64,000 bases of DNA from Lutibaculum sp963816555 (GTDB lineage: Bacteria > Pseudomonadota > Alphaproteobacteria > Rhizobiales > Tepidamorphaceae), in assembly GCA_963816555.1 (NCBI GenBank), contig CAWFLD010000004.1, positions 124,001-188,000 of the forward strand, given 5' to 3'. Positions 33,439 through 44,864 of this stretch are shown here, one piece after another (within the stretch, counting starts at the first letter, position 1; the number at the start of each line of letters is the position of its first letter). Position numbers and translations under genes: made by a program. The notes below the pieces were generated by a model, which was given only the letters and a program-made list of their open reading frames with translations, made no database searches and had not been told where the DNA came from.

Positions 33439-34350
33439 ATGTCCCGCCTTTCGCTCGTCCTGTCCACCCTGGCGCTGATCCTGGCCGCCATCGCCGTCGC
33501 CAACCCGTATCTGCGCGACACGGCGCCCGCGCTCGACCGCGCGGCCGTCGAGCAGGTGGCGCGCGACGTCGTGGCCGAGGAGGCCCGGGCGCAGGCCCCG
33601 GCTTCCGAGCCCGTCGCGGCCGACGCCTCGGCCGACAGCGCCTCCGACACGGACGGAGAGACGAGCGTGGCCAGCGCCGATCCGGCCACGATCGGCCCGG
33701 CGGTGCGGCAATACCTGCTCGACAATCCCGAGGTGCTCGAGGAGGTCATCACGGCGCTCGAGGCCAAGCGCGACCAGGCGCAGGCCGACCAGCAGAAGGA
33801 CGCCGTCGCCTCGAACCGCGACACGCTTCTGAAGCCGGACTTCACGAACGCGGTCGGCAATCCCGACGGCGACGTCACCCTCGTCGAGTTCTTCGACTAC
33901 AACTGCGGCTACTGCAAGCAGATGCTGCCGCAGATCGTCGACCTCATCGAGAAGGACAAGAACCTGCGCGTGGTGTTCCGCGAGTGGCCGGTGCTGGGCG
34001 AGGATTCGCAGGCCGCCGCCCGCGTCGCCATGGGCGTGCGGCAGGTGGCGCCGGACAGCTATTTCGAGTTCCACCAGAAGCTCCTGTCGCATCGCGGCCG
34101 CGTCGGCAAGGACGAGGCGATGGAGGTGGCGAAGGAGCTCGGCATCGACACCGCCGCGGTCGAGCAGAAGATGGGCGAGGACCAGACGACCGCCGCCCTG
34201 CAGGAGAACTTCAAGCTCGGCGACGCGCTCGGCCTGCGCGGCACGCCGTCCTACGTCGTCGGCGACAAGGTCTTCATGGGCGCGGTGCCGCAGGACCAGA
34301 TCGAATCGCAGATCGCCCAGGTCCGCGGCAGCGACTGCACCAATTGCTGA
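33439..34350 (+). CDS. DsbA-family thiol:disulfide oxidoreductase
   Basis: Periplasmic thioredoxin-fold protein of the DsbA family. 303 residues from the ATG at 33439, with GGAG upstream. Seen: an N-terminal membrane or signal segment (LSLVLSTLALILAAIAVA), an Ala/Glu/Asp-rich linker (about 30-80), then FFDYNCGYCKQMLPQ with active-site CGYC at 156-159, REWPVLGEDSQAAARVAM and the cis-proline segment GLRGTPSYVVGD. The extreme C terminus ends SDCTNC, a second CxxC pair of unknown use. An uncleaved membrane anchor is possible. Confidence 0.9.
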   Translation: MSRLSLVLSTLALILAAIAVANPYLRDTAPALDRAAVEQVARDVVAEEARAQAPASEPVAADASADSASDTDGETSVASADPATIGPAVRQYLLDNPEVLEEVITALEAKRDQAQADQQKDAVASNRDTLLKPDFTNAVGNPDGDVTLVEFFDYNCGYCKQMLPQIVDLIEKDKNLRVVFREWPVLGEDSQAAARVAMGVRQVAPDSYFEFHQKLLSHRGRVGKDEAMEVAKELGIDTAAVEQKMGEDQTTAALQENFKLGDALGLRGTPSYVVGDKVFMGAVPQDQIESQIAQVRGSDCTNC

Positions 34351-34516
34351 CGGCCCCCGCCGCCTTGCGTGCGACGTGCGCAGGAGGGCCTAGCCCCCTG
34401 CCCCGGCTCGCCTTTCGCGGCCCGCCGTGCGGCGCGGCCGGATAGGCCCTTTTTCCGCCGGGTCAAGCCGCCTATAAGCGGCTCGCGGCCGGTGCCCCCC
34501 ATTCCAGCAGGTCTGC

Positions 34517-34963
34517 ATGTCCAAGCCCTTCTTCATTCTCAACGGCCCCAATCTCAACCGGCTCGGCCTCCGCGAGCCCGGGATCTACGGGCGCACGACC
34601 CTCGCCGACATCGAGGCGCGCTGCCGCTCGCGGGCCGAGGCCTTCGGGCGCCCGCTGGTCTTCCGCCAGACGAACCACGAGGGCGAGCTCGTCGGCTGGG
34701 TGCAGGAGGCGGCCGACGAGGCGTGCGGGTTGATCATTAATCCCGCTGCCTATACGCACACCTCCATCGCCCTGCACGACGCCATACGCACGACGGATGT
34801 GCCGGTCATCGAACTGCACCTCTCGAACATCCACGCGCGCGAGGCGTTTCGACATCACTCATATGTCTCGCCGGTGGCGAAGGCGGTGATCTGCGGTCTG
34901 GGTGCCGATGGCTACGAGATCGCGCTCGAGGCCCTCCACCGCATGCTTTCCGAAGGCGCCTGA
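34517..34963 (+). CDS. aroQ: 3-dehydroquinate dehydratase, type II
   Basis: Third step of the shikimate pathway. 148 residues. Seen: LNGPNLNRLGLREPGIYG (catalytic tyrosine and arginine region), QTNHEGELVGWVQEA, IINPAAYTHTSIALHDA and the substrate-binding IELHLSNIHAREAFRHHS. It lies 33 bases before accB; the order aroQ-accB-accC is conserved in many proteobacteria and suggests one operon. Confidence 0.97.
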   Translation: MSKPFFILNGPNLNRLGLREPGIYGRTTLADIEARCRSRAEAFGRPLVFRQTNHEGELVGWVQEAADEACGLIINPAAYTHTSIALHDAIRTTDVPVIELHLSNIHAREAFRHHSYVSPVAKAVICGLGADGYEIALEALHRMLSEGA

Positions 34964-34996
34964 GCGCTCGATCACAGACTTGTCCAGGAACAGAAG

Positions 34997-35470
34997 ATGG
35001 CAAAAAGCTCACGCGACATCGACAAGGGACTGATCCGGGAACTCGCCGAGCTCCTCTCGGAGACGGATCTCTCGGAGATCGAGATCGAGCAGGACGGGCT
35101 GCGCGTGCGCGTCGCCCGCCTCGGCTCGTCCTACGCGCATCAGGTGCCCGCTCCCGCGCCTGCAGCGGCGCCCGCGCCTGTCGCCGCGCCGCGCCCCGCC
35201 GGCGGTCCGCTGGAGACCGCCGAGGGGGCCTTGCGGGCCGGCACCGTGACGTCTCCGATGGTCGGCACGGCCTACAGCGCGCCCGAGCCCGGCGCGCCCC
35301 CCTTCATCGAGGTCGGCAGCACGATCCGCGAGGGCCAGACGGTGATGATCGTCGAGGCCATGAAGACCATGAACCACATTCCCGCCCCGCGCTCGGGCAC
35401 GGTGACGGAGATCTACGTGCAGGACGGCCAGCCGGTCGAGTTCGGCGAGCCGCTCCTCGTGATCGAGTAG
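34997..35470 (+). CDS. accB: Biotin carboxyl carrier protein of acetyl-CoA carboxylase
   Basis: Carries biotin between the AccC carboxylase and the AccAD transferase in fatty acid synthesis. 157 residues: an N-terminal helical domain, a Pro/Ala-rich flexible linker (about 50-70), and a C-terminal biotinyl domain with EAMKTMNHIPA, biotin on K123. The thumb segment TYYSAPEPG appears as TAYSAPEPGAPPF. Seven bases separate it from accC. Confidence 0.97.
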   Translation: MAKSSRDIDKGLIRELAELLSETDLSEIEIEQDGLRVRVARLGSSYAHQVPAPAPAAAPAPVAAPRPAGGPLETAEGALRAGTVTSPMVGTAYSAPEPGAPPFIEVGSTIREGQTVMIVEAMKTMNHIPAPRSGTVTEIYVQDGQPVEFGEPLLVIE

Positions 35471-35477
35471 CGCCCGG

Positions 35478-36827
35478 ATGTTCGACAAGATCCTGATCGC
35501 CAACCGCGGCGAGATCGCGCTGCGCGTCCTGCGGGCCTGCAAGGAGCTCGGCATCGCCACCGTCGCGGTCCACTCGACCGCCGATGCGAACGCGATGCAC
35601 GTCCGCCTCGCCGACGAGAGCGTCTGCGTCGGGCCGCCGGCCGCGCGCGACAGCTACCTGAACATTCCCTCGCTCCTCTCCGCCTGCGAGATCACCGGCG
35701 CCGACGCGGTCCATCCGGGCTACGGCTTCCTGTCGGAGAACGCGCGCTTCGCGGAGATCCTGGGCGCCCACAACATCACCTTCATCGGCCCGAGCCCCGA
35801 GCACATCCGCACGATGGGCGACAAGATCGAGGCCAAGCGGACCGCCGCGAAGCTCGGCCTGCCGGTCGTTCCGGGATCGGAGGGCGCGGTGCGCGCCGAT
35901 GCCGAGGCCCGCGAGATCGCCGGGGAGATCGGCTACCCCGTGCTCGTCAAGGCGGCGGCCGGCGGCGGCGGGCGCGGCATGAAGGTCGCGCGCGCGCCCG
36001 AGGAGCTGCAGCACGCCCTGTCGACGGCGCGCGCCGAGGCGAAGGCCGCCTTCGGCGACGACGCCCTCTACATCGAGAAATATCTCGACCGCCCGCGCCA
36101 CATCGAGGTCCAGGTGATGGGCGACGGCAAGGGTGGCGGCATCCATCTCGGCGAGCGCGACTGCTCGCTGCAGCGCCGCCACCAGAAGGTGTGGGAGGAG
36201 GCCCTGTCCCCTGCCCTCAACGCCACGGAGCGGCAGGCGATCGGCGAGCGCGCCGCCAAGGCCATCGCCGAGCTCGGCTACGCGGGCGCCGGCACGATCG
36301 AGTTCCTCTACGAGAACAACGAGTTCTTCTTCATCGAGATGAACACGCGGCTGCAGGTCGAGCATCCCGTGACCGAGATGATCACCGGCATCGACCTCGT
36401 GAACGAGCAGATCCGCGTCGCCTCGGGCGCCGGCCTCTCCGTCGGGCAGAAGGACATCACCTTCGAGGGCCACGCGATCGAGTGCCGCATCAACGCCGAG
36501 GACCCGGAGACCTTCCGTCCCTCGCCCGGCCTGATCGAGAACTACCACGCGCCGGGCGGGCTCGGCGTGCGCGTCGATTCGGCGGTCTATCAGGGCTACC
36601 GGATCCCGCCCTACTACGACAGCCTGATCGGCAAGCTGATCGTGCACGGCAAGACGCGGACCGAGTGCCTGATGCGGCTGCGGCGGGCGCTCGGCGAGTT
36701 CGTCGTCGACGGCATCGACACGACGATCCCGCTGTTCAGCCGCCTGCTCGCCGAGCGGGACATCATCAACGGCACCTACGACATCCACTGGCTCGAGGAA
36801 TTCCTGGCGGGTGCCAAGGCCGGCTAG
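35478..36827 (+). CDS. accC: Biotin carboxylase of acetyl-CoA carboxylase
   Basis: ATP-dependent carboxylation of AccB-bound biotin. 449 residues, the usual length. Seen: FDKILIANRGEIALRV, the ATP-grasp glycine loop KAAAGGGGRGMKVAR, ERDCSLQRRHQKVWEE, EFFFIEMNTRLQVEHPVTE and the C-terminal RINAEDPETFRPSPG. Part of the aroQ-accB-accC-aat run with gaps of 33, 7 and 6 bases. Confidence 0.97.
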   Translation: MFDKILIANRGEIALRVLRACKELGIATVAVHSTADANAMHVRLADESVCVGPPAARDSYLNIPSLLSACEITGADAVHPGYGFLSENARFAEILGAHNITFIGPSPEHIRTMGDKIEAKRTAAKLGLPVVPGSEGAVRADAEAREIAGEIGYPVLVKAAAGGGGRGMKVARAPEELQHALSTARAEAKAAFGDDALYIEKYLDRPRHIEVQVMGDGKGGGIHLGERDCSLQRRHQKVWEEALSPALNATERQAIGERAAKAIAELGYAGAGTIEFLYENNEFFFIEMNTRLQVEHPVTEMITGIDLVNEQIRVASGAGLSVGQKDITFEGHAIECRINAEDPETFRPSPGLIENYHAPGGLGVRVDSAVYQGYRIPPYYDSLIGKLIVHGKTRTECLMRLRRALGEFVVDGIDTTIPLFSRLLAERDIINGTYDIHWLEEFLAGAKAG

Positions 36828-36833
36828 GTCGCG

Positions 36834-37505
36834 ATGACGTCACACGACGACCAGATCTTCAGCGTTACGCCGGACGTGCTGCTCAAGGCCTATGCCTGCG
36901 GCATCTTTCCGATGGCGGAGAGCGCGGACGACCCCTACCTGCACTGGATCGAGCCGCGCGAGCGCGGCATCCTGCCGCTCGACGGCCTGCGCATCTCGCG
37001 CCGCTTCGCGCGCACCGTCCGCCGCACGCCCTTCCGCGTCACCGTGGACACGGCCTTCTCTGCCGTGATGGACGGCTGCGCCGCGCCGGCGCCCGGCCGG
37101 CGCAAGACGTGGATCAACAGCGAGATCCGCCGGCTCTACACGGCCCTGCACGAGATGGGGCACGCGCACAGCGTCGAGGTGTGGAACGGCGAGGATCTCG
37201 TCGGCGGCCTCTACGGCGTCCGGCTCGGCGGCGCGTTCTTCGGCGAGAGCATGTTCCACCGCGCCACCGACGCCTCGAAGATCGCCCTCGTCCACCTCGT
37301 CGCGCGGCTTCGCCACGGCGGCTTCGAGCTGCTCGACACGCAGTTCGTCACGGAGCACCTGGAGAGCCTCGGCGCGATCGAGATCTCGCGCAACGCCTAC
37401 CAGCGCCTGCTCGACCGGGCGATCAGGATCGACGCCGACTTCTACCGGCTGCCGACGTCGACCTCGTCGGACTTCGTCTTGCAGTCGGTGAGCCAGACGT
37501 CATAG
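36834..37505 (+). CDS. aat: Leucyl/phenylalanyl-tRNA-protein transferase
   Basis: Adds Leu or Phe to N-terminal Lys or Arg, marking proteins for ClpAP (N-end rule). 223 residues. Seen: YACGIFPMAESADDPYLHWIEP, DTAFSAVMDGCA, TWINSEIRRLYTALHEMGHAHSVEVW, GGLYGVRLGGAFFGESMFH and LLDTQFVTEHLESLGA. It starts six bases after accC. Its last 64 bases overlap, in antisense, the 3' end of the DUF2155 gene; the C-terminal VLQSVSQTS looks like a real Aat end, so the overlap seems genuine. Confidence 0.95.
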   Translation: MTSHDDQIFSVTPDVLLKAYACGIFPMAESADDPYLHWIEPRERGILPLDGLRISRRFARTVRRTPFRVTVDTAFSAVMDGCAAPAPGRRKTWINSEIRRLYTALHEMGHAHSVEVWNGEDLVGGLYGVRLGGAFFGESMFHRATDASKIALVHLVARLRHGGFELLDTQFVTEHLESLGAIEISRNAYQRLLDRAIRIDADFYRLPTSTSSDFVLQSVSQTS

Positions 37506-37858
37506 ACGGGGTGCTCGACGGCGTTGAGGCCCGGGCTGTCGGCGAACATCCAGCCGGTGAAGATGCGCTGGATCTTGTTGTCGAGCGTCACCTCGTCGAC
37601 CTCCACGAAGGCATCGGTGCGCGGCGCCTCCGTCTGCGGCCGCGAGTAGCACACGCGCGGCGTCACCTGCAGCGCGCCGAACTGCACCGTCTCGTCGATC
37701 AGCACGTCGAACGTGATGATCCGCCCGGTGATCTTGTCGAGCCCGGTGAACTCGGCGACCGGATTCTTGATCTTCTCGTCGGCCGAGGCGGGCGTCGCCG
37801 CCACCGCCACGAGGAACAGCGCGGCCACCGCGGCGAGGGAGGTTTTCGCGTTCGTCAC
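37442..37858 (-). CDS. Secreted DUF2155 protein
   Basis: A 138-residue DUF2155 protein of unknown function, limited largely to alphaproteobacteria. Start: GTG at 37858 with GAGAGG upstream. Seen: a signal peptide (SLAAVAALFLVAVAATPASA), then the family core AEFTGLDKITGRIITFDV, QFGALQVTPRVCYSR and the end IFTGWMFADSPGLNAVEHPVYDVWLTDC. Two cysteines could form a disulfide. It is usually found near the NDUFA12-like gene, as here, with a methyltransferase gene between. Its 3' end overlaps aat in antisense. Confidence 0.88.
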   Translation of the reverse strand: MTNAKTSLAAVAALFLVAVAATPASADEKIKNPVAEFTGLDKITGRIITFDVLIDETVQFGALQVTPRVCYSRPQTEAPRTDAFVEVDEVTLDNKIQRIFTGWMFADSPGLNAVEHPVYDVWLTDCKTKSDEVDVGSR

Positions 37859-37917
37859 TCGGGCCTCTCGTCGGGAATTTCGGTGCGCACCGTCACTCGC
37901 GCAACATTGCGTCGATC

Positions 37918-38685
37918 TCATGATACCGCGCCGGCCGGGCGCCGCGCCTGCACGCGAAGCCGAACGTAGTCGGCCGTCCACACGCCGTCGGCGTCCCGGA
38001 GGTGCGGCTCCAGCGTCCACACGACCTCGTCGAGCACGCGCTCCCGCGTCTCCGGCTCGTACTGCTCGAAGAAGGGGGCGCGGAAGGTCGCGAGCCAGCC
38101 CCTGATGCCGGTCGGCAGCGGCGTCGGCCGCGGCACGAGCTCGGTGCGCTCCACGGCGAGCCCCGCCGCCCCGGCCAGAGCGGCATACTGCTTCGGCGTC
38201 GGGAAGAACCAGGGGTTGGCCAGCGACGCGTCGCCGCCGTGGCGCAGCGTCGCGGCCCGCATGGCGGAGGCGATGGCGGCGACGTTGCCGAAGCCGCCGA
38301 ACTCGGCGACGAAGCGCCCGCCCGGCCGCAGCGCCCGCGCGATGCCGGCGAGCACGGCCTGCGGCTTCGTCATCCAGTGGAGCGCCGCGTTCGAGAACAC
38401 CGCGTCGAACTCGCCGTCGAATTCCAGCGCCTGCCCGTCCATGAGCCGCACGTCGAGCCCGTGCGCCCGGGCGGCGGCGAGCAGCGGCTCGCTCGCGTCG
38501 ACGCCGACGATTTCGGCGCCGCTCTGCGCGAGGATGCGCGTCAGCGCGCCGTCGCCGCAGCCGACGTCGAGGATGCGCTCGCCCGGCTGCGGGTCGAGCC
38601 AGCCCAGGATGGTCGCGCCGAGATCGGACACGAACCGCGCGTTGGCGGCATAGCCCTCGGCCGACCAGTCCTGGGGATGCGACAT
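37918..38685 (-). CDS. Class I SAM-dependent methyltransferase
   Basis: A 255-residue methyltransferase of unknown substrate, of the type-11 group. Seen: the SAM-binding motif I ERILDVGCGDGALTRIL, motif II EIVGVDASEPLLAAAR, AVFSNAALHWMTKPQAVL and RALRPGGRFVAEFGG. It resembles trans-aconitate methyltransferase and BioC-like proteins in general layout, but there is no basis to choose. It starts 13 bases after the NDUFA12-like gene, so the two are likely co-transcribed. Confidence 0.85.
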   Translation of the reverse strand: MSHPQDWSAEGYAANARFVSDLGATILGWLDPQPGERILDVGCGDGALTRILAQSGAEIVGVDASEPLLAAARAHGLDVRLMDGQALEFDGEFDAVFSNAALHWMTKPQAVLAGIARALRPGGRFVAEFGGFGNVAAIASAMRAATLRHGGDASLANPWFFPTPKQYAALAGAAGLAVERTELVPRPTPLPTGIRGWLATFRAPFFEQYEPETRERVLDEVVWTLEPHLRDADGVWTADYVRLRVQARRPAGAVS

Positions 38686-38698
38686 GGCTGAAGCGGAA

Positions 38699-39109
38699 TC
38701 AGTCGCCGGGCGACCAGGCGTCGTAGTCGCCGGTCACGCGCGGCCTGTGCTCGGGCGTCAGCGCGCTGCCCTTCGGGCGGTAGGCGTCGGGCGTGCCGGT
38801 GTAGTTGGGGCGGTGCGGCTTGAACCACTCGCGCGGCGTCAGCTTCGCCTCGGTCGGCGGCACGTCGGTGATGTGGTGCATCCAGCCGTACCAGCCGGCC
38901 GGAATCTTGCTCGCCTCGGCGAGCCCGTTATAGGTCACCCAGCGGCGCTCGAAGCCGAGTGCGGGATCCGGCTTGCGGTCGCGCTGGCGATAGTAGCGAT
39001 TGCCGTATTCGTCCTCGCCGACGAACTCGCCCTTCGCCCAGGTATGGACGCGGGTGCCGAGGGTCTGGCCGTGCCACCAGGTGAATAGCTGCAGTAGGAG
39101 GTCGCGCAT
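38699..39109 (-). CDS. NADH:ubiquinone oxidoreductase subunit NDUFA12 homologue
   Basis: Accessory subunit of respiratory complex I, shared by alphaproteobacteria and mitochondria (17.2-kDa subunit). 136 residues. Seen: TWWHGQTLGTRVHTWAKG, GEDEYGNRYYRQR, RRWVTYNGLAEASKIPAGW and YGWMHHITDVPP, which is a strong family signature. The Pro-rich tail YRPKGSALTPEHRPRVTGDY is also typical. Confidence 0.95.
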   Translation of the reverse strand: MRDLLLQLFTWWHGQTLGTRVHTWAKGEFVGEDEYGNRYYRQRDRKPDPALGFERRWVTYNGLAEASKIPAGWYGWMHHITDVPPTEAKLTPREWFKPHRPNYTGTPDAYRPKGSALTPEHRPRVTGDYDAWSPGD

Positions 39110-39169
39110 GGGTCGCCCGTTTGTTGCGCGGGCGAATATGGCGGGTGGCCCGCGGCGTGTCCAGCCCGC

Positions 39170-39818
39170 TCAGGCCGCGTTCCAGCCTTTCCAGGCGAGG
39201 CTCTCCGGCCCGTCCGCGGGGAGGCCCTCGCCCTGGCCCTTGTCGTCGAGCAGGAGATCCTCCTCGATCATCGCCCGGTCGAGCGCGGCGCGAAGCTGCA
39301 GCCGGTAGGCCTTCGTGTCCGCCGATTCGTGCGCCCGCATGCGCTGCTCCAGCACCTGCTTGGCCGCCTCGGGAATCAGCGCGCCCTCGTGCTCGACGAA
39401 TCGCTGCGGCCGCTCCACCAGCGCCTCGAGGCGCCGGCGCAGCGTCAGCGCCGAGATCGGCTTCAGGAGCACCGAGTTGACCCCCGATTCGAGGGCCACG
39501 TCGAGCATCGACCAGCTGATCTCGGAGGTCAGGATGAGCGCCGGGACGAAGCAGAGCGGGTCCATCTCGGGCTTGCGCATGTTGGTGAGCAGCCAGTAGC
39601 CGCTGCGCGCCTTCAACTCCCAGTCGGTGATGACCATCGAGGGCGGCTCGAGCCGCATCTCGCGCAGGGCCGACCTCCGGACGGTCGTAGCCGCGAATCC
39701 GGCCGACCTTGAGCCCCGCGAGCAGGCTGCGGACGAACGCCTGGCCATGCCGGCTGCCCTGCACGACGGCCACGTCGAGCTGGCTGAGGTCCACACGTTC
39801 GGTCGGCAGTGCATGCAT
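39170..39818 (-). CDS. CheY-like receiver-domain protein (frameshift near 39675)
   Basis: A 215-residue protein with an N-terminal receiver domain and a C-terminal helical part of about 85 residues, no DNA-binding domain recognised. After repair of one extra G (GTCGGCC for GTCGCC), the order is DVAVVQGSRHGQAFVRSL, VALREMRLEPPSMVITDWE, LILTSEI and VNSVLLKPIS: D65 is the likely phosphate acceptor with T97 and K119. The acidic pair usually found after strand 1 is missing (VVQGSRH), so metal binding and phosphorylation are doubtful. No kinase gene lies nearby. It is divergent from nrdJ. Confidence 0.72.
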
Positions 39819-40309
39819 GGTGTCACACCCGGCTCAAACACACTTGTTTAGATCGCGGAGGAAGCTATCGAATCCGGATTACGCCCGCCTTCCGATGATC
39901 CCGACAATTGCATCTAACAGCGGATCGGAAGCGCCTGAGGAATTTCGGAAATTTCGGCTTATCCCCGTAATTAACGGGTCACTTACCCTATATATTGGGG
40001 AGGGTGACGAGCCCGCACACAACTGCTTGACGCTTCGTCCGCGACTCCCGTACCGTCAGGGACAACAAGACGGGGGCAGAAACAGCGTCGGCAGGCCGCT
40101 CGAAAACGGGCGAAGGCAGATGTACGGCGTGCCTGATTTTGGACGAAGCGGCAGGGGCCCGGGAGGCTTCACACCGGTCGCCGCGGCCATCGCGCCGCGG
40201 CGGAGCGGGGAAGTCGTGCCCTCTGCGGACGAACAGTTTTCAACATTTTCCGGCCACGGCGGGCCGGATCGCGGGCCATGCCCGCGCCACTAGACGGGGC
40301 CTTTGGGTG
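39819..40309. other. Intergenic region upstream of nrdJ
   Basis: 491 bases without a supported gene. The left half is AT-richer and holds the NrdR-like site and a second palindrome (39964-39978, CCCGT-AATTA-ACGGG, centre about 21 bases upstream of the NrdR-like site). The right half is a GC-rich stretch with a 9-bp hairpin (40179-40187 with 40194-40202). I looked for cobalamin riboswitch boxes and saw none. A TTGACG at 40027-40032 has no good -10 partner. Confidence 0.5.
39986..40000. promoter_or_regulatory. Candidate NrdR box for nrdJ
   Basis: CCCTATATATTGGGG; its core CTATATATTG (39988-39997) fits the CwATATATwG core of the known NrdR-box consensus exactly. NrdR represses ribonucleotide reductase genes. 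The box sits about 310 bases before the nrdJ start. Confidence 0.6.
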
Positions 40310-44029
<3,720 letters not shown>

Positions 44030-44354
44030 TCGCCGGCCGGCCCTGACCTGACGCCTCCGCCTTCGGGCGGGGGCCCCTTCCCTCCTCCGCCGCGGCGCAT
44101 CGGGCATGCGCCGCGGCGGTGCCGTTTCTGCGGCGCCGGCGCGACGGCGCACGCTTGATGCCGCTCCGGCCTTGGCAGGCGGCCGCGGCGTCCTATCTGA
44201 CCTTCCTCCTGGGCGCGCGTTCCCCTGCGCCGGGAGCCGACGTTCCACCACCCTCACGACCACACCCACATCCCGATCCGCTCGAGGCCGTGCATCCGGC
44301 TGCCGGACGGGATCGTCGCGAACGCTCGGAGCATCGAGGCGAAAGGATACGGTT
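44030..44354. other. Intergenic region between nrdJ and the molybdenum hydroxylase genes
   Basis: 325 bases. Apart from the hairpin after nrdJ, I see no convincing gene or promoter. The reading frame of the downstream gene stays open through much of it, but the translated sequence is Arg/Ala/Pro-rich and lacks a Tat signal. Confidence 0.4.
44055..44072 (+). terminator. Possible nrdJ terminator
   Basis: CTCCGCC-TTCG-GGCGGGG hairpin with a stable TTCG loop, 26 bases after the nrdJ stop. The following sequence GCCCCTTCCC is only weakly T-rich. Confidence 0.5.
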
Positions 44355-44864
44355 TTGATCACATTGAGCATCAATGGCAGCGAGCACACACTGGAGCTCG
44401 ACCCGCGCACGTCGCTGCTCGACGCGCTGCGCGACCACCTGGCGCTGACCGGCACGAAGAAGGGCTGCGACCACGGCCAGTGCGGCGCCTGCACCGTGCT
44501 GGTCAACGGCCGGCGCATCAATTCCTGCCTCACCCTCGCGGTGATGCACGAGGGCGACGAGATCACCACCGTCGAAGGCCTCGGCCAGCCCGGCAGCCTG
44601 CACCCGGTGCAGGAGAGCTTCCTGCACCACGACGGCTTCCAGTGCGGCTACTGCACGCCGGGCCAGATCGTCTCCGCCGTCGGCATGCTCGGCGAGGTGA
44701 AGGACGGCTGGCCGAGCCACGTCACCGGCGATCTCGACGGGCCGGTGACGCTGACCAACGAGGAGATCTCCGAGCGGATGAGCGGCAATCTGTGCCGCTG
44801 CTCGGCCTACCCCAACATCGTCGACGCGATCCGCGCCGCCGGCAGCGAGAAGGAGCGGTCATGA
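44355..44864 (+). CDS. Aldehyde oxidoreductase / xanthine dehydrogenase family 2Fe-2S subunit
   Basis: Small electron-transfer subunit of a three-subunit molybdenum hydroxylase. 169 residues if started at TTG 44355, chosen because AAAGGA lies eight bases upstream and the conserved ITLSINGSEHTLELD starts there. It carries two 2Fe-2S clusters: C38, C43, C46 and C58 (plant-ferredoxin type, CDHGQCGACTVLVNG) and C97, C100, C147, C149 (GYCTPGQ and NLCRCSAYPN). Closest layout is PaoA of E. coli, but no Tat signal is visible, so this form is probably cytoplasmic. Stop overlaps the next start (ATGA). Confidence 0.9.
   Translation: MITLSINGSEHTLELDPRTSLLDALRDHLALTGTKKGCDHGQCGACTVLVNGRRINSCLTLAVMHEGDEITTVEGLGQPGSLHPVQESFLHHDGFQCGYCTPGQIVSAVGMLGEVKDGWPSHVTGDLDGPVTLTNEEISERMSGNLCRCSAYPNIVDAIRAAGSEKERS

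Noticed and set aside
39819..40309. Cobalamin riboswitch upstream of nrdJ
   Set aside because: I looked for the B12 box and the other conserved loops and found no acceptable match.
44106..44354. Longer N terminus for the 2Fe-2S subunit as a Tat signal
   Set aside because: The extension lacks an SRRxFL-type motif and a hydrophobic segment; TTG 44355 has a good ribosome site.
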